Shown here: in pieces, positions 1 to 5,384 of the stretch | Position numbering within the stretch: the first letter of the stretch is position 1 | How the letters are laid out: every line of letters starts with the position of its first letter | Source: an uncultured Angelakisella sp. | GTDB lineage: Bacteria > Bacillota > Clostridia > Oscillospirales > Ruminococcaceae | Length of the DNA stretch: 7,341 nucleotides | NCBI GenBank assembly: GCA_937914895.1 | Contig: CALGIL010000344.1 | Coordinates: forward strand, 1-7,341 | Direction: 5' to 3' | Program-made: the position numbers and the translations under genes | The notes under the pieces: generated by a model | Database searches by the model: none | What the model was told of the DNA's origin: nothing | What the model saw: the letters and a program-made list of their open reading frames with translations, nothing else

Positions 1-15
1 GCGCGCTTAGAGGGC

Positions 16-43
16 AGAGGTGAGAAGGCAGAAGCCAGAAAGG
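16..43. repeat. Left arm of 28-bp imperfect inverted repeat
   Basis: This purine-rich stretch matches the reverse complement of 571-598 at 25 of 28 positions, including 17 consecutive identities (AGAGGTGAGAAGGCAGA). The two arms frame a 583-bp gene-free block, as the terminal repeats of a small non-autonomous element would. No target-site duplication is visible outside the arms. The arm is low in complexity, so part of the match could be chance or a dispersed short repeat. Confidence 0.55.
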
Positions 44-53
44 TCAAGGCCGC

Positions 54-66
54 GGGGCTCGGCCCC
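54..66. repeat. Short GC hairpin
   Basis: GGGGC and GCCCC are separated by TCG, giving a 5-bp GC stem. It stands just before a second hairpin at 74-95 and belongs to the palindrome-rich DNA of this end of the window. No T-run follows it, so it is not called a terminator. Confidence 0.4.
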
Positions 67-73
67 ACACCCT

Positions 74-95
74 GCCGGCTTTTGAAAAAGCCGGC
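74..95. repeat. Perfect palindromic hairpin, GCCGGCTTTT arms
   Basis: GCCGGCTTTT (74-83) pairs with AAAAGCCGGC (86-95) around a GA centre; a realistic loop is TGAA with a 9-bp stem. A short A-rich then T-rich stretch follows (CCAAAACCTTTT). It resembles hairpins at 403-424 and 7287-7308, where a T-run in one arm faces an A-run in the other, which suggests a dispersed intergenic repeat style in this genome. A terminator for a gene left of the window cannot be excluded. Confidence 0.5.
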
Positions 96-209
96 CCAAA
101 ACCTTTTAGAGGGCCTATGTTTGTGCAGTGGGGAAGCACAGGGAAAAGAAGAAATCACTTGTGCTTTCGGTAGGCGGGTCGGCCTCCCCTTCCGCCGTTC
201 TACAATTGT

Positions 210-230
210 CCATTATCCATTATCCATTAT
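210..230. repeat. Three tandem CCATTAT heptamers
   Basis: CCATTAT occurs three times without interruption. ACAATTGT lies just before it, and CAATTGCCCATTGCCC, made of related words, just after it. The whole run 202-247 is therefore a small degenerate tandem array in a gene-free zone. It is likely prone to slippage. No coding or known regulatory role is visible. Confidence 0.75.
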
Positions 231-249
231 CAATTGCCCATTGCCCGCC

Positions 250-358
250 GTGCCTTGCCCGGGCACCGGGTCCATAGAGAAAGAGGGAGTTGGAAAACAC
301 GTTTTCCAACTCCCTCTTTCTCTATGGGACTTCGGAGCGAAGCTCCGAAGCAAGGCAC
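250..358. repeat. 109-bp nested palindrome (four-way junction fold)
   Basis: Four helices nest almost without gaps. An outer 8-bp stem (250-257 with 351-358) encloses hairpin A (258-262 with 266-270, loop GCA), hairpin B (272-298 with 301-327, a perfect 27-bp stem on a 2-nt centre) and hairpin C (330-338 with 342-350, loop GAA). Only T271, G328 and A329 stay unpaired between helices. Hairpin B alone could extrude as a cruciform. The element may be a dispersed REP/MITE-like repeat or a structured RNA. No promoter or poly-T tail was identified, so its function is unknown. Confidence 0.8.
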
Positions 359-402
359 TGGGATAAATGGCCGCCTGGCCCACGACACTTAAAAGCTTTT
401 CG

Positions 403-424
403 GTTCCTTTTCTCGAAAAGGAAC
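403..424. repeat. 9-bp hairpin, GTTCCTTTT / AAAAGGAAC
   Basis: GTTCCTTTT (403-411) pairs with AAAAGGAAC (416-424) around CTCG. The palindrome AAAAGCTTTT lies just upstream (391-400). On the minus strand the hairpin lies about 170 nt downstream of the kinase stop codon and is followed by GCTTTT. It could end that transcript weakly, but the poor U-run and the distance make this only a possibility. Confidence 0.55.
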
Positions 425-432
425 ATTCTTAT

Positions 433-570
433 GAAAGCCACAGTTTGTAGAATAGAAACACACGGGAACAAGAAGAAACACGTCCCAAAAAGCGAAGGAA
501 ATCGGCCAAAGCAACAGTGCTGACAGTCCGCACAAAGCCTCTGTTTTATCCTGGCTGTCGTCTCGGCTCT
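433..570. other. Gene-free stretch without clear signals
   Basis: Between the hairpin at 403-424 and the right inverted-repeat arm no reading frame with a ribosome binding site or family resemblance is visible on either strand. No tRNA, promoter or terminator was recognised. With 1-432 this completes the gene-free region left of the kinase. Confidence 0.6.
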
Positions 571-598
571 CATTTCTGCCCTCTGCCTTCTCACCTCT
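571..598. repeat. Right arm of 28-bp imperfect inverted repeat
   Basis: Partner of 16-43. Its outer end is position 598, inside the stop codon of the minus-strand kinase (TAG, 599-597): two of the three stop-codon bases belong to the repeat arm. If the repeats bound an inserted element, that insertion created the present end of the kinase. Confidence 0.55.
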
Positions 599-1535
599 AC
601 AAGAACTCCCGGAGCAGCGAATCGAAGGGGACGATTTCGCTGTCCAGGCGGGGACGGAAGGATTCCTGGGCCGCCAGCATGCGGTTGACAAGAAAGCGGT
701 AATCGCCGTAAGCCCCGCCCGACTGCAGGTGCTGGGTCAGGGTTTGGGCGTACAGAAAGGGCTCGTAGCCGTGGGTGGTGTCGATGTGGATGTCGGCGTA
801 GTCGCGGTAGGGGCGGATGTACAGCTCCTCCCCCCGCAGCACCCCGCCCCACAGCTCCAGGGTACGGGTAACCGGGGAGGCCCGGTGGCGGATGTCCCGG
901 AGGATCCTTCGGGAGAGGCGCAGCTCCCGGGCGCCCAGGACGACCCGGCCGTCCCCGTCCACAAAGTCGCTGTGAACGCTGATGTACAGCCGCAGGGGGT
1001 CATAGCCCCCCAGCTTGCCGTCCAGCATGGGGTTCAGGGCGTGAATGCCCTCCAGGATGAGATAGCTGTCGGGGGTCCAGGCGATTTCGATGCCCATGTC
1101 GGTGCGGCGCTCCTTGCGGTGGAAGTCGAACACCGGAAAGGTGGCCCGGCCGCGCTGCCACAGCTCCTTCATCTTGCTGTCCAGCAGGTCCAGGTCCAGG
1201 CATTGGGGGCTTTCGTAGTTGATGGCGCCGTCCGGCCACCGGGGCAGGGGCTGGTCCCGGTCCTTGTAAAAATCGTCCAGGGAGATGATGTGGGAGGGCT
1301 TGCCGGACTGGCCCAGCCGCGCGGCAATGCGTCGGGCGGTGGTGGTCTTGCCCGAGGAGGAGGGCCCGCACACCAGCAGCACCGGGGTCTGCCGCTCCAG
1401 CACCGCCGCCCACACCCCCTTCATCTTCCGGGCAAAGTGGAATTCCTCCAGAAGCACGGCCCGGCCCGGGTCCTTTTCCAAGGCCCGCGCCAGGGGCTCC
1501 AGGGGGACCTGCGCCGTGGCGCTGCTGTATTTCAT
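597..1535 (-). CDS. Uridine kinase-like nucleoside kinase (P-loop)
   Basis: This 312-residue cytoplasmic protein probably transfers phosphate from a nucleoside triphosphate to uridine or cytidine in pyrimidine salvage; the exact substrate is not proven. The Walker A loop is GPSSSGKT (57-64). SLDDFYKDRD (85-94) is the uridine-kinase signature after the first helix. YLILEGIHALNP (158-169) carries the Walker B-like strand. The region SRRILRDIRHR (208-218) matches the basic lid seen in the family. Clostridial relatives are often about 550 residues, with TGS and tRNA-synthetase SAD domains before the kinase. Here only about 50 residues precede the P-loop, so this is the kinase half alone. I chose ATG 1535 over the longer frame (from 1625) because GGGAGGG lies about 7 nt upstream and the likely promoter at 1569-1577 lies inside the longer frame. 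The C-terminus ends abruptly at LLREFL, where relatives usually run a few residues further. Confidence 0.9.
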   Translation of the reverse strand: MKYSSATAQVPLEPLARALEKDPGRAVLLEEFHFARKMKGVWAAVLERQTPVLLVCGPSSSGKTTTARRIAARLGQSGKPSHIISLDDFYKDRDQPLPRWPDGAINYESPQCLDLDLLDSKMKELWQRGRATFPVFDFHRKERRTDMGIEIAWTPDSYLILEGIHALNPMLDGKLGGYDPLRLYISVHSDFVDGDGRVVLGARELRLSRRILRDIRHRASPVTRTLELWGGVLRGEELYIRPYRDYADIHIDTTHGYEPFLYAQTLTQHLQSGGAYGDYRFLVNRMLAAQESFRPRLDSEIVPFDSLLREFL

Positions 1536-1568
1536 CCGCAATCCCTCCCGCAAAAAAAAGCTGCACCC

Positions 1569-1577
1569 ATTGTACCA
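1569..1577 (-). promoter_or_regulatory. Extended -10 promoter of the nucleoside kinase
   Basis: The minus strand reads TGGTACAAT, an extended -10 (TGn + TACAAT). No good -35 lies at the normal distance, which extended -10 promoters tolerate. Transcription would start near 1562, giving a leader of about 27 nt containing the ribosome binding site. An alternative TATAAT on the same strand at 1646-1641 also lacks a good -35. Confidence 0.55.
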
Positions 1578-1693
1578 CAACCGCCCTGCCTTTGTGTGAA
1601 CAGTTTTTGGCGGAAGAAAAAGCATAAAAAACGGCTATCAATTATACTTATGAGCGACTAAAAATATTTGTATATTCTAATAGCTGAAAAATG

Positions 1694-1702
1694 TGCTATA
1701 CT
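1694..1702 (+). promoter_or_regulatory. Extended -10 promoter of purA
   Basis: TGCTATACT, within TGTGCTATACT, fits the Gram-positive TRTGn extended -10 followed by TATACT. The -35 region is unremarkable. The predicted start is near 1709, giving a leader of about 63 nt. The surrounding AT-rich DNA (1615-1700) contrasts with the GC-rich genes on both sides, as expected for a promoter region. Confidence 0.65.
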
Positions 1703-1716
1703 GAACCCGTCAGATC

Positions 1717-1730
1717 GTTACCGCGGTAAC
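1717..1730. promoter_or_regulatory. 14-bp perfect palindrome, candidate purA operator
   Basis: GTTACCGCGGTAAC is fully self-complementary and begins about 8 bp after the predicted purA transcription start. That position suits a repressor that blocks RNA polymerase. The size and symmetry fit a dimeric helix-turn-helix protein such as a LacI/GalR-type regulator, but the protein is not encoded here. It does not look like the Bacillus PurR box. With no loop it would make a poor RNA hairpin, which favours a DNA-binding role. Confidence 0.5.
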
Positions 1731-1771
1731 AAGCAGGAATCTAAACCGGATGAGGAAAAGGAGCGAGTGTT

Positions 1772-3049
1772 ATGGTAAAAGCCATTGTGGGCGCCAACTG
1801 GGGCGACGAGGGAAAGGGGAAGCTTACCGACACCCTGGCGGCCGGCTGCGACTATGTGGTGCGGTACCAGGGCGGCAGCAACGCCGGCCACACCATTGTC
1901 AATAACTACGGCAAGTTTGCCCTGCACATGCTCCCCTCCGGGGTGTTTTACGACCACACCACCAGCGTCATCGGCAGCGGCGTGGCCCTGGATGTGGATA
2001 AGTTTGTCCGGGAGATTGCCGCCCTGCGGGAGCGGGGCGTGCCCGCCCGCCGGGTGCTGGTGTCCGACCGGGCCCAGATGGTCATGCCCTACCACGTCAG
2101 CTTTGACGTGTGGGAGGAGGAGCGCCTGGGCAAAAACAGCTTTGGCTCCACAAGGTCGGGCATCGCCCCCTTTTACGCCGACAAATACTCCAAAATCGGC
2201 TTTCAGGTCTGCCAGCTGTGGGAGGATCCCGACACCCTGATGGATAAGTGCCAGCACGTGGCCGACCTTAAAAACCCCCTGATCCAGCATCTGTATCACC
2301 GGGAGCCCATGACCGCCCGGCAGATTTTTGACCGGCTGATGGAGTACAAGGAACAGCTTGCCCCTTATGTGGGGGATGTATTCCAGGAGCTGAGCGCCGC
2401 CCTGGACGCCGGCAGGGAGATTCTGCTGGAGGGGCAGCTGGGCGCCCTGCGGGACCCGGATTACGGCATATACCCCATGGTCACCTCCTCCAACACCCTG
2501 GCGGGGTACGGCGCCGTGGGCGCCGGCGTGCCCCCCTATGCAATCCAGGAGGTCATCGCGGTGGTTAAGTCCTATTCCAGCGCGGTGGGGACGGGGCTTT
2601 TTGTCAGCGAGATCTTTGGCGGCGAGGCCGACGAGCTGCGCCGCCGGGGCGGCGACGGCGGCGAGTACGGCGCCACCACCGGGCGCCCCCGCCGCATGGG
2701 GTGGCTGGATTTGGTGGCCTCCCGGTACGGCTGCCGGGTGCAGGGGGCCACCCAGGCCGCCTTTACGGTGCTGGACGCCCTGGGGTATCTGGAGGAAATT
2801 CCCGTCTGCGTGGCCTACCAGGCGGACGGTAAGGAGATCCACGACTTCCCCAGCACCCCCACCCTGGCGCGGTGCAAGCCGGTCTTAAAGACCCTGCCCG
2901 GCTGGAAGTGCGACATCCGGGGCATCCGCAAATTTGAGGACCTGCCCAAAGCCTGCCGGGATTATATCCTGTTTGCCGAGGAGCAGATGGGCGTGCCCAT
3001 TAAAATCATCTCCAACGGCCCCGCCCGGGAGGACGTTATTTACCGGTAA
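1772..3049 (+). CDS. purA: Adenylosuccinate synthetase (PurA)
   Basis: This 425-residue enzyme joins IMP and aspartate at the expense of GTP, the first committed step from IMP to AMP. The P-loop is GDEGKGK (11-17), with Asp12 as the expected catalytic acid/base. NAGHTIV carries the conserved catalytic His40. TTGRPRRMGWLDLV (302-315) is the typical GTP/aspartate-side motif. The IMP loop reads EGQLGALRDPDYG (220-232) instead of the usual EGAQGTLLDIDHG, and GSTRSGIAP (125-133) replaces GTTGRGIGP. From memory this pattern recurs in clostridial PurA proteins, so I read it as a subfamily trait rather than damage. AAGGAG stands 8 nt before the ATG. The gene is monocistronic: its own promoter and candidate operator lie upstream and the 3067-3102 terminator follows. 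Length and start agree with the family. Confidence 0.97.
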   Translation: MVKAIVGANWGDEGKGKLTDTLAAGCDYVVRYQGGSNAGHTIVNNYGKFALHMLPSGVFYDHTTSVIGSGVALDVDKFVREIAALRERGVPARRVLVSDRAQMVMPYHVSFDVWEEERLGKNSFGSTRSGIAPFYADKYSKIGFQVCQLWEDPDTLMDKCQHVADLKNPLIQHLYHREPMTARQIFDRLMEYKEQLAPYVGDVFQELSAALDAGREILLEGQLGALRDPDYGIYPMVTSSNTLAGYGAVGAGVPPYAIQEVIAVVKSYSSAVGTGLFVSEIFGGEADELRRRGGDGGEYGATTGRPRRMGWLDLVASRYGCRVQGATQAAFTVLDALGYLEEIPVCVAYQADGKEIHDFPSTPTLARCKPVLKTLPGWKCDIRGIRKFEDLPKACRDYILFAEEQMGVPIKIISNGPAREDVIYR

Positions 3050-3066
3050 AAAGGGCAGAGGATTAA

Positions 3067-3102
3067 AAAGGCCGCCGCGGCTGTACAGCCGCGGCGGCCT
3101 TT
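3067..3102. terminator. Bidirectional terminator, 36-bp perfect palindrome
   Basis: Two 18-nt arms meet at TGTACA and form a very GC-rich stem flanked by AAA and TTT. It starts 18 bp after the purA stop and ends 5 bp before the stop of the converging oxidoreductase. Read on the minus strand the stem runs into TTTTT; read on the plus strand it gives only TTTCT. It should therefore end both transcripts, more efficiently for the minus-strand operon. Confidence 0.9.
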
Positions 3103-3107
3103 CTGCG

Positions 3108-3740
3108 TCACCTTGGGGCACCTTTTTCCAGCGGAGCACAAAGGTCCGCCTTGGAAAGACCGTTTTTGCGGCCGGTTTTGTTCCAGCCCAGGTGGGCGGC
3201 GGCCACGTACAGCCGCCGGGGCAGGGCGGGCTGGACCAAAAGGTCCTCCCCCAGCCCGCCGGACAGTACCGAGGCTGCCAGGGCATCCAGCGCCCGGGCA
3301 ATGGGGGACAGGGGGCCGCCCCGGCCCAGGGGCGCCGCATTTGCCATTCCGCCGCCGCCAATACAGACCCCGCGGCCCCAGCAAAGCCCGGCCCTGCGGC
3401 ACCAATGGCGCAGCAGCTCCATGGCGTGGGCACATTGCCCGGCCTCAAAAAATCCGCAGTTGATGACGGCGTAAACCTTGGCTTCCGGCGCCAGAACGCG
3501 CAAATCGGCCTCCAAAGCCTCCAGCATCCCCAGCAGGTGGCCGGGAATGCCGTCCACATAAAGGGGAAAAGCCAAAACCAGGGCGTCGGCGCCCCGGAAA
3601 TCGGCGGCGGCGGGGGCCTTTAAGCCCCCCACCCGGCACAGGGTATGTTCCGGCCCCGCCTGGCCGGCCAGGTAATCTAAAAAGACGGCGGAGGCGCTGC
3701 CCTTTGCCTTGGGGCTGCCGTTCCATAACACCAGCCTCAT
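3108..3740 (-). CDS. Flavodoxin-like NAD(P)H oxidoreductase
   Basis: This 210-residue protein has a flavodoxin fold. NGSPKAKGSAS (7-17) is the FMN phosphate-binding loop of the NADPH-dependent FMN reductase / flavodoxin-2 group. ADALVLAFPLYVDGIPG (51-67) is the second flavin-contact strand and loop. Several cysteines occur (35, 95, 103, 114, 120, 126, 201) but no CxxCxxC cluster. The end, GWNKTGRKNGLSKADL, resembles C-terminal stretches of related clostridial proteins. It is the last gene of the operon: its ATG overlaps the TGA of the preceding flavoprotein by 4 bp (3737-3740), and the terminator follows its stop. The ATG at 3740 is chosen because of this overlap and because the fold begins there; the frame runs on upstream but has no family features. 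Electron donor and acceptor are unknown. Confidence 0.8.
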   Translation of the reverse strand: MRLVLWNGSPKAKGSASAVFLDYLAGQAGPEHTLCRVGGLKAPAAADFRGADALVLAFPLYVDGIPGHLLGMLEALEADLRVLAPEAKVYAVINCGFFEAGQCAHAMELLRHWCRRAGLCWGRGVCIGGGGMANAAPLGRGGPLSPIARALDALAASVLSGGLGEDLLVQPALPRRLYVAAAHLGWNKTGRKNGLSKADLCAPLEKGAPR

Positions 3741-4255
3741 ACCGCACCCCCCAAGGGGGGAATGTCCCCGGCGGCAGGGTAGAAGGATACCCGGCATTCC
3801 TTGGCCAGAAGGTTGACCCCATTGGCGGCGGCCAATGCCTCCGCCGTCCGGCGCTCCTCCCGGGTGGCTTCTCCGTACAGGTGCCAGCGGAGGACCATCC
3901 GCTCCTTGTACCGGGGCTGGTGGTGCAGCTCGTCCCGCTTTCGGTCCAGGTAAAAATAGGGCAGCATATACCCAATGGACCGGTCCATGGCCACCTTGAC
4001 GGCGGGGGAAAGACCGCCGTAGACGCACCGGCTGAGGATGATAAGGGCGCCGCAGCCCGCCAGGGCATGGGCCAGCTCCTGGTGGCGGTCCCGGATGACG
4101 CAAAGGCCCGGGGTTTTGGTCCAGCAGTCAAAGCAGCCCATGCAGTGGTTAACCGCCGGCAGGGCATTAAAGACAAAGCTGTCCGCAGGCAGGGCGGACA
4201 GAAGACGGCCGGCTTCCTTGGGGGGCAGGTCGTGGATGATAACGGTATCTGCCAT
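3737..4255 (-). CDS. Iron-sulfur flavodoxin-like protein
   Basis: This 172-residue protein resembles the iron-sulfur flavoprotein (Isf) branch of the flavodoxin superfamily. HCMGCFDCW followed by PGLC gives C-x2-C-x2-C-x7-C (Cys38, 41, 44, 52), the compact 4Fe-4S motif of that branch. SRCVYGGLSPAVKVAMDRSIGY (75-96) matches the flavin-contact segment usually read as SPVYxxxxSxxxKxxxDR. The N-terminus (MADTVIIHDLPPKEAGRLL) lacks the usual GSPR-type FMN phosphate loop, so flavin binding may be weak, altered or shared with the next gene product. ATG 4255 has a strong AAGGAGG site. An in-frame ATG at 4276, inside a CCCCCATGGGGG palindrome, lacks one. Its stop overlaps the next start as ATGA. The protein probably moves electrons in the cytoplasm; partners are unknown. 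Confidence 0.78.
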   Translation of the reverse strand: MADTVIIHDLPPKEAGRLLSALPADSFVFNALPAVNHCMGCFDCWTKTPGLCVIRDRHQELAHALAGCGALIILSRCVYGGLSPAVKVAMDRSIGYMLPYFYLDRKRDELHHQPRYKERMVLRWHLYGEATREERRTAEALAAANGVNLLAKECRVSFYPAAGDIPPLGGAV

Positions 4256-4304
4256 GGTCCCTCCTTTTTCCCCCATGGGGGGATGCTTTTTAGGGGGCGC
4301 CGGT

Positions 4305-5384
4305 TTACCGGGGAATGGGGCCTTTAAGGGCCTTGCCGCCAAGGTAAGCGGCAAAGGCGGTGGGCACCGCGGCCTCCTCCAGCAGCGCCCGGGGGGTAAA
4401 CCAGCGGAAGTCCCGGGGGCCGTCCCCGGATACCCGGGCCTGCCAGCCCACCAGCTCCCACTGGACATGGGTAAAGATGTGCCGGGCCGGGGGAAGGGGC
4501 CGCAGGTCCATTGCAAGAAAGCCCATGGCCGAAAGGGCCGCCCGGGCCTCCTCCCCGTCCAGGTGTCCCGCCGCCATGGGGGGCTGCCACAGGCCGCGTA
4601 GCAGCCCCTTTTCAGGCCGCTTCATCAGGGGGAGCAGCCCCTCCCGCTCCAAAACAAAAACGGTATGCTCCTCCTGCCGCCGGGCCTTTTTGGGGGCTTT
4701 TACCGGCAGCCGGCCCTGGATGCCCAGGGCCCTGGCCCGGCAGAGGTCCCAAAGGGGGCAGCCGCCGCAGAGGGGGTCGCCCCCCGGCAGGCAGACGCAG
4801 GCGCCCAGCTCCATCAGGGCCTGGGTAAAATCCCCGGGGCAGTCCCGGGGGATGACGGCGGACAGCGCCGCCGAAAAATCCTTTTTCACCTGGGGCGCGG
4901 CAATGTCTTCCCGGCTTGCCGCCAGCCGGGACACCACCCGCAGGACGTTGCCGTCCACCGCGGGGCAGGGCAGCCCCAGGGCGATGGAGGCCACCGCCCC
5001 GGCGGTGTACTCCCCCACGCCGGGCAGGGCCTTTAAATCCTCAAAGGAGGAGGGCAGCTGCCCCCCGTACCGCTCCACCATGACCCGGGCGGCCTTTTGC
5101 ATGTTGCGCGCCCGGCTGTAATACCCCAGGCCCTCCCACAGCTTCATCAGCCGGTCCTCGGGGCAGGCGGCCAGGGCCGCCGGGGTGGGCAGGGCTTCCA
5201 AAAACCGCAGGTAGTAGGGGATGACCGCCGTCACCCGGGTCTGCTGCAGCATGATCTCGCTGACCCACACCCGGTAGGGGTCGGTGTTTTCCCGCCAGGG
5301 CAGAACCCGGGCGTTTTGCCGGTACCAATCCACCAGGGGGGCGGCAATGGGGGCAAGCTGCCGTGCCAGGGCCTCCGGGGTCAT
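4305..5384 (-). CDS. mutY: A/G-specific adenine DNA glycosylase (MutY)
   Basis: This 359-residue enzyme removes adenine mispaired with 8-oxoguanine, preventing G:C to T:A mutations after oxidative damage. SEIMLQQTRV (42-51) carries catalytic Glu43. The helix-hairpin-helix is LPGVGEYTAGAVASIALG (120-137), followed by PAVDGNVLRV with catalytic Asp144. The 4Fe-4S cluster is probably held by Cys198, 206, 209 and 215 (C-x7-C-x2-C-x5-C, one residue longer in the first gap than in E. coli). From about residue 238 follows the NUDIX-like 8-oxoguanine recognition domain, including HIFTHVQWEL (302-311). The ATG at 5384 is chosen because it overlaps the TGA of the upstream amidohydrolase by 4 bp, and the glycosylase fold starts soon after; the longer upstream frame is antisense-like noise. 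A 49-bp gap leads to the next operon gene. The gene looks complete and functional. Confidence 0.97.
   Translation of the reverse strand: MTPEALARQLAPIAAPLVDWYRQNARVLPWRENTDPYRVWVSEIMLQQTRVTAVIPYYLRFLEALPTPAALAACPEDRLMKLWEGLGYYSRARNMQKAARVMVERYGGQLPSSFEDLKALPGVGEYTAGAVASIALGLPCPAVDGNVLRVVSRLAASREDIAAPQVKKDFSAALSAVIPRDCPGDFTQALMELGACVCLPGGDPLCGGCPLWDLCRARALGIQGRLPVKAPKKARRQEEHTVFVLEREGLLPLMKRPEKGLLRGLWQPPMAAGHLDGEEARAALSAMGFLAMDLRPLPPARHIFTHVQWELVGWQARVSGDGPRDFRWFTPRALLEEAAVPTAFAAYLGGKALKGPIPR

Noticed and set aside
210..247. CRISPR array from the repeated CCATTAT units
   Set aside because: Units are 7 bp with no spacers; this is a short tandem repeat.
82..366. Plus-strand open frame of 94 codons in the left region
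   Set aside because: It runs through the hairpins and the nested palindrome, has no ribosome binding site and no protein-like pattern.
322..852. Minus-strand open frame of 176 codons
   Set aside because: It overlaps the kinase in another frame and the palindromes beyond it; the composition is typical of a shadow frame.
729..1661. Long plus-strand frame antisense to the kinase
   Set aside because: Rich in Gly, Val, Gln and Pro as expected for the antisense of GC-rich coding DNA; the kinase on the other strand has clear motifs.
1718..2842. Long minus-strand frame antisense to purA
   Set aside because: PurA motifs on the plus strand are unambiguous; the antisense frame shows no family pattern.
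4270..4281. CCCCCATGGGGG palindrome between mutY and the iron-sulfur flavoprotein, as terminator or start
   Set aside because: It has no loop, the T-run follows on the wrong strand for the operon, and the in-frame ATG inside it lacks a ribosome binding site.
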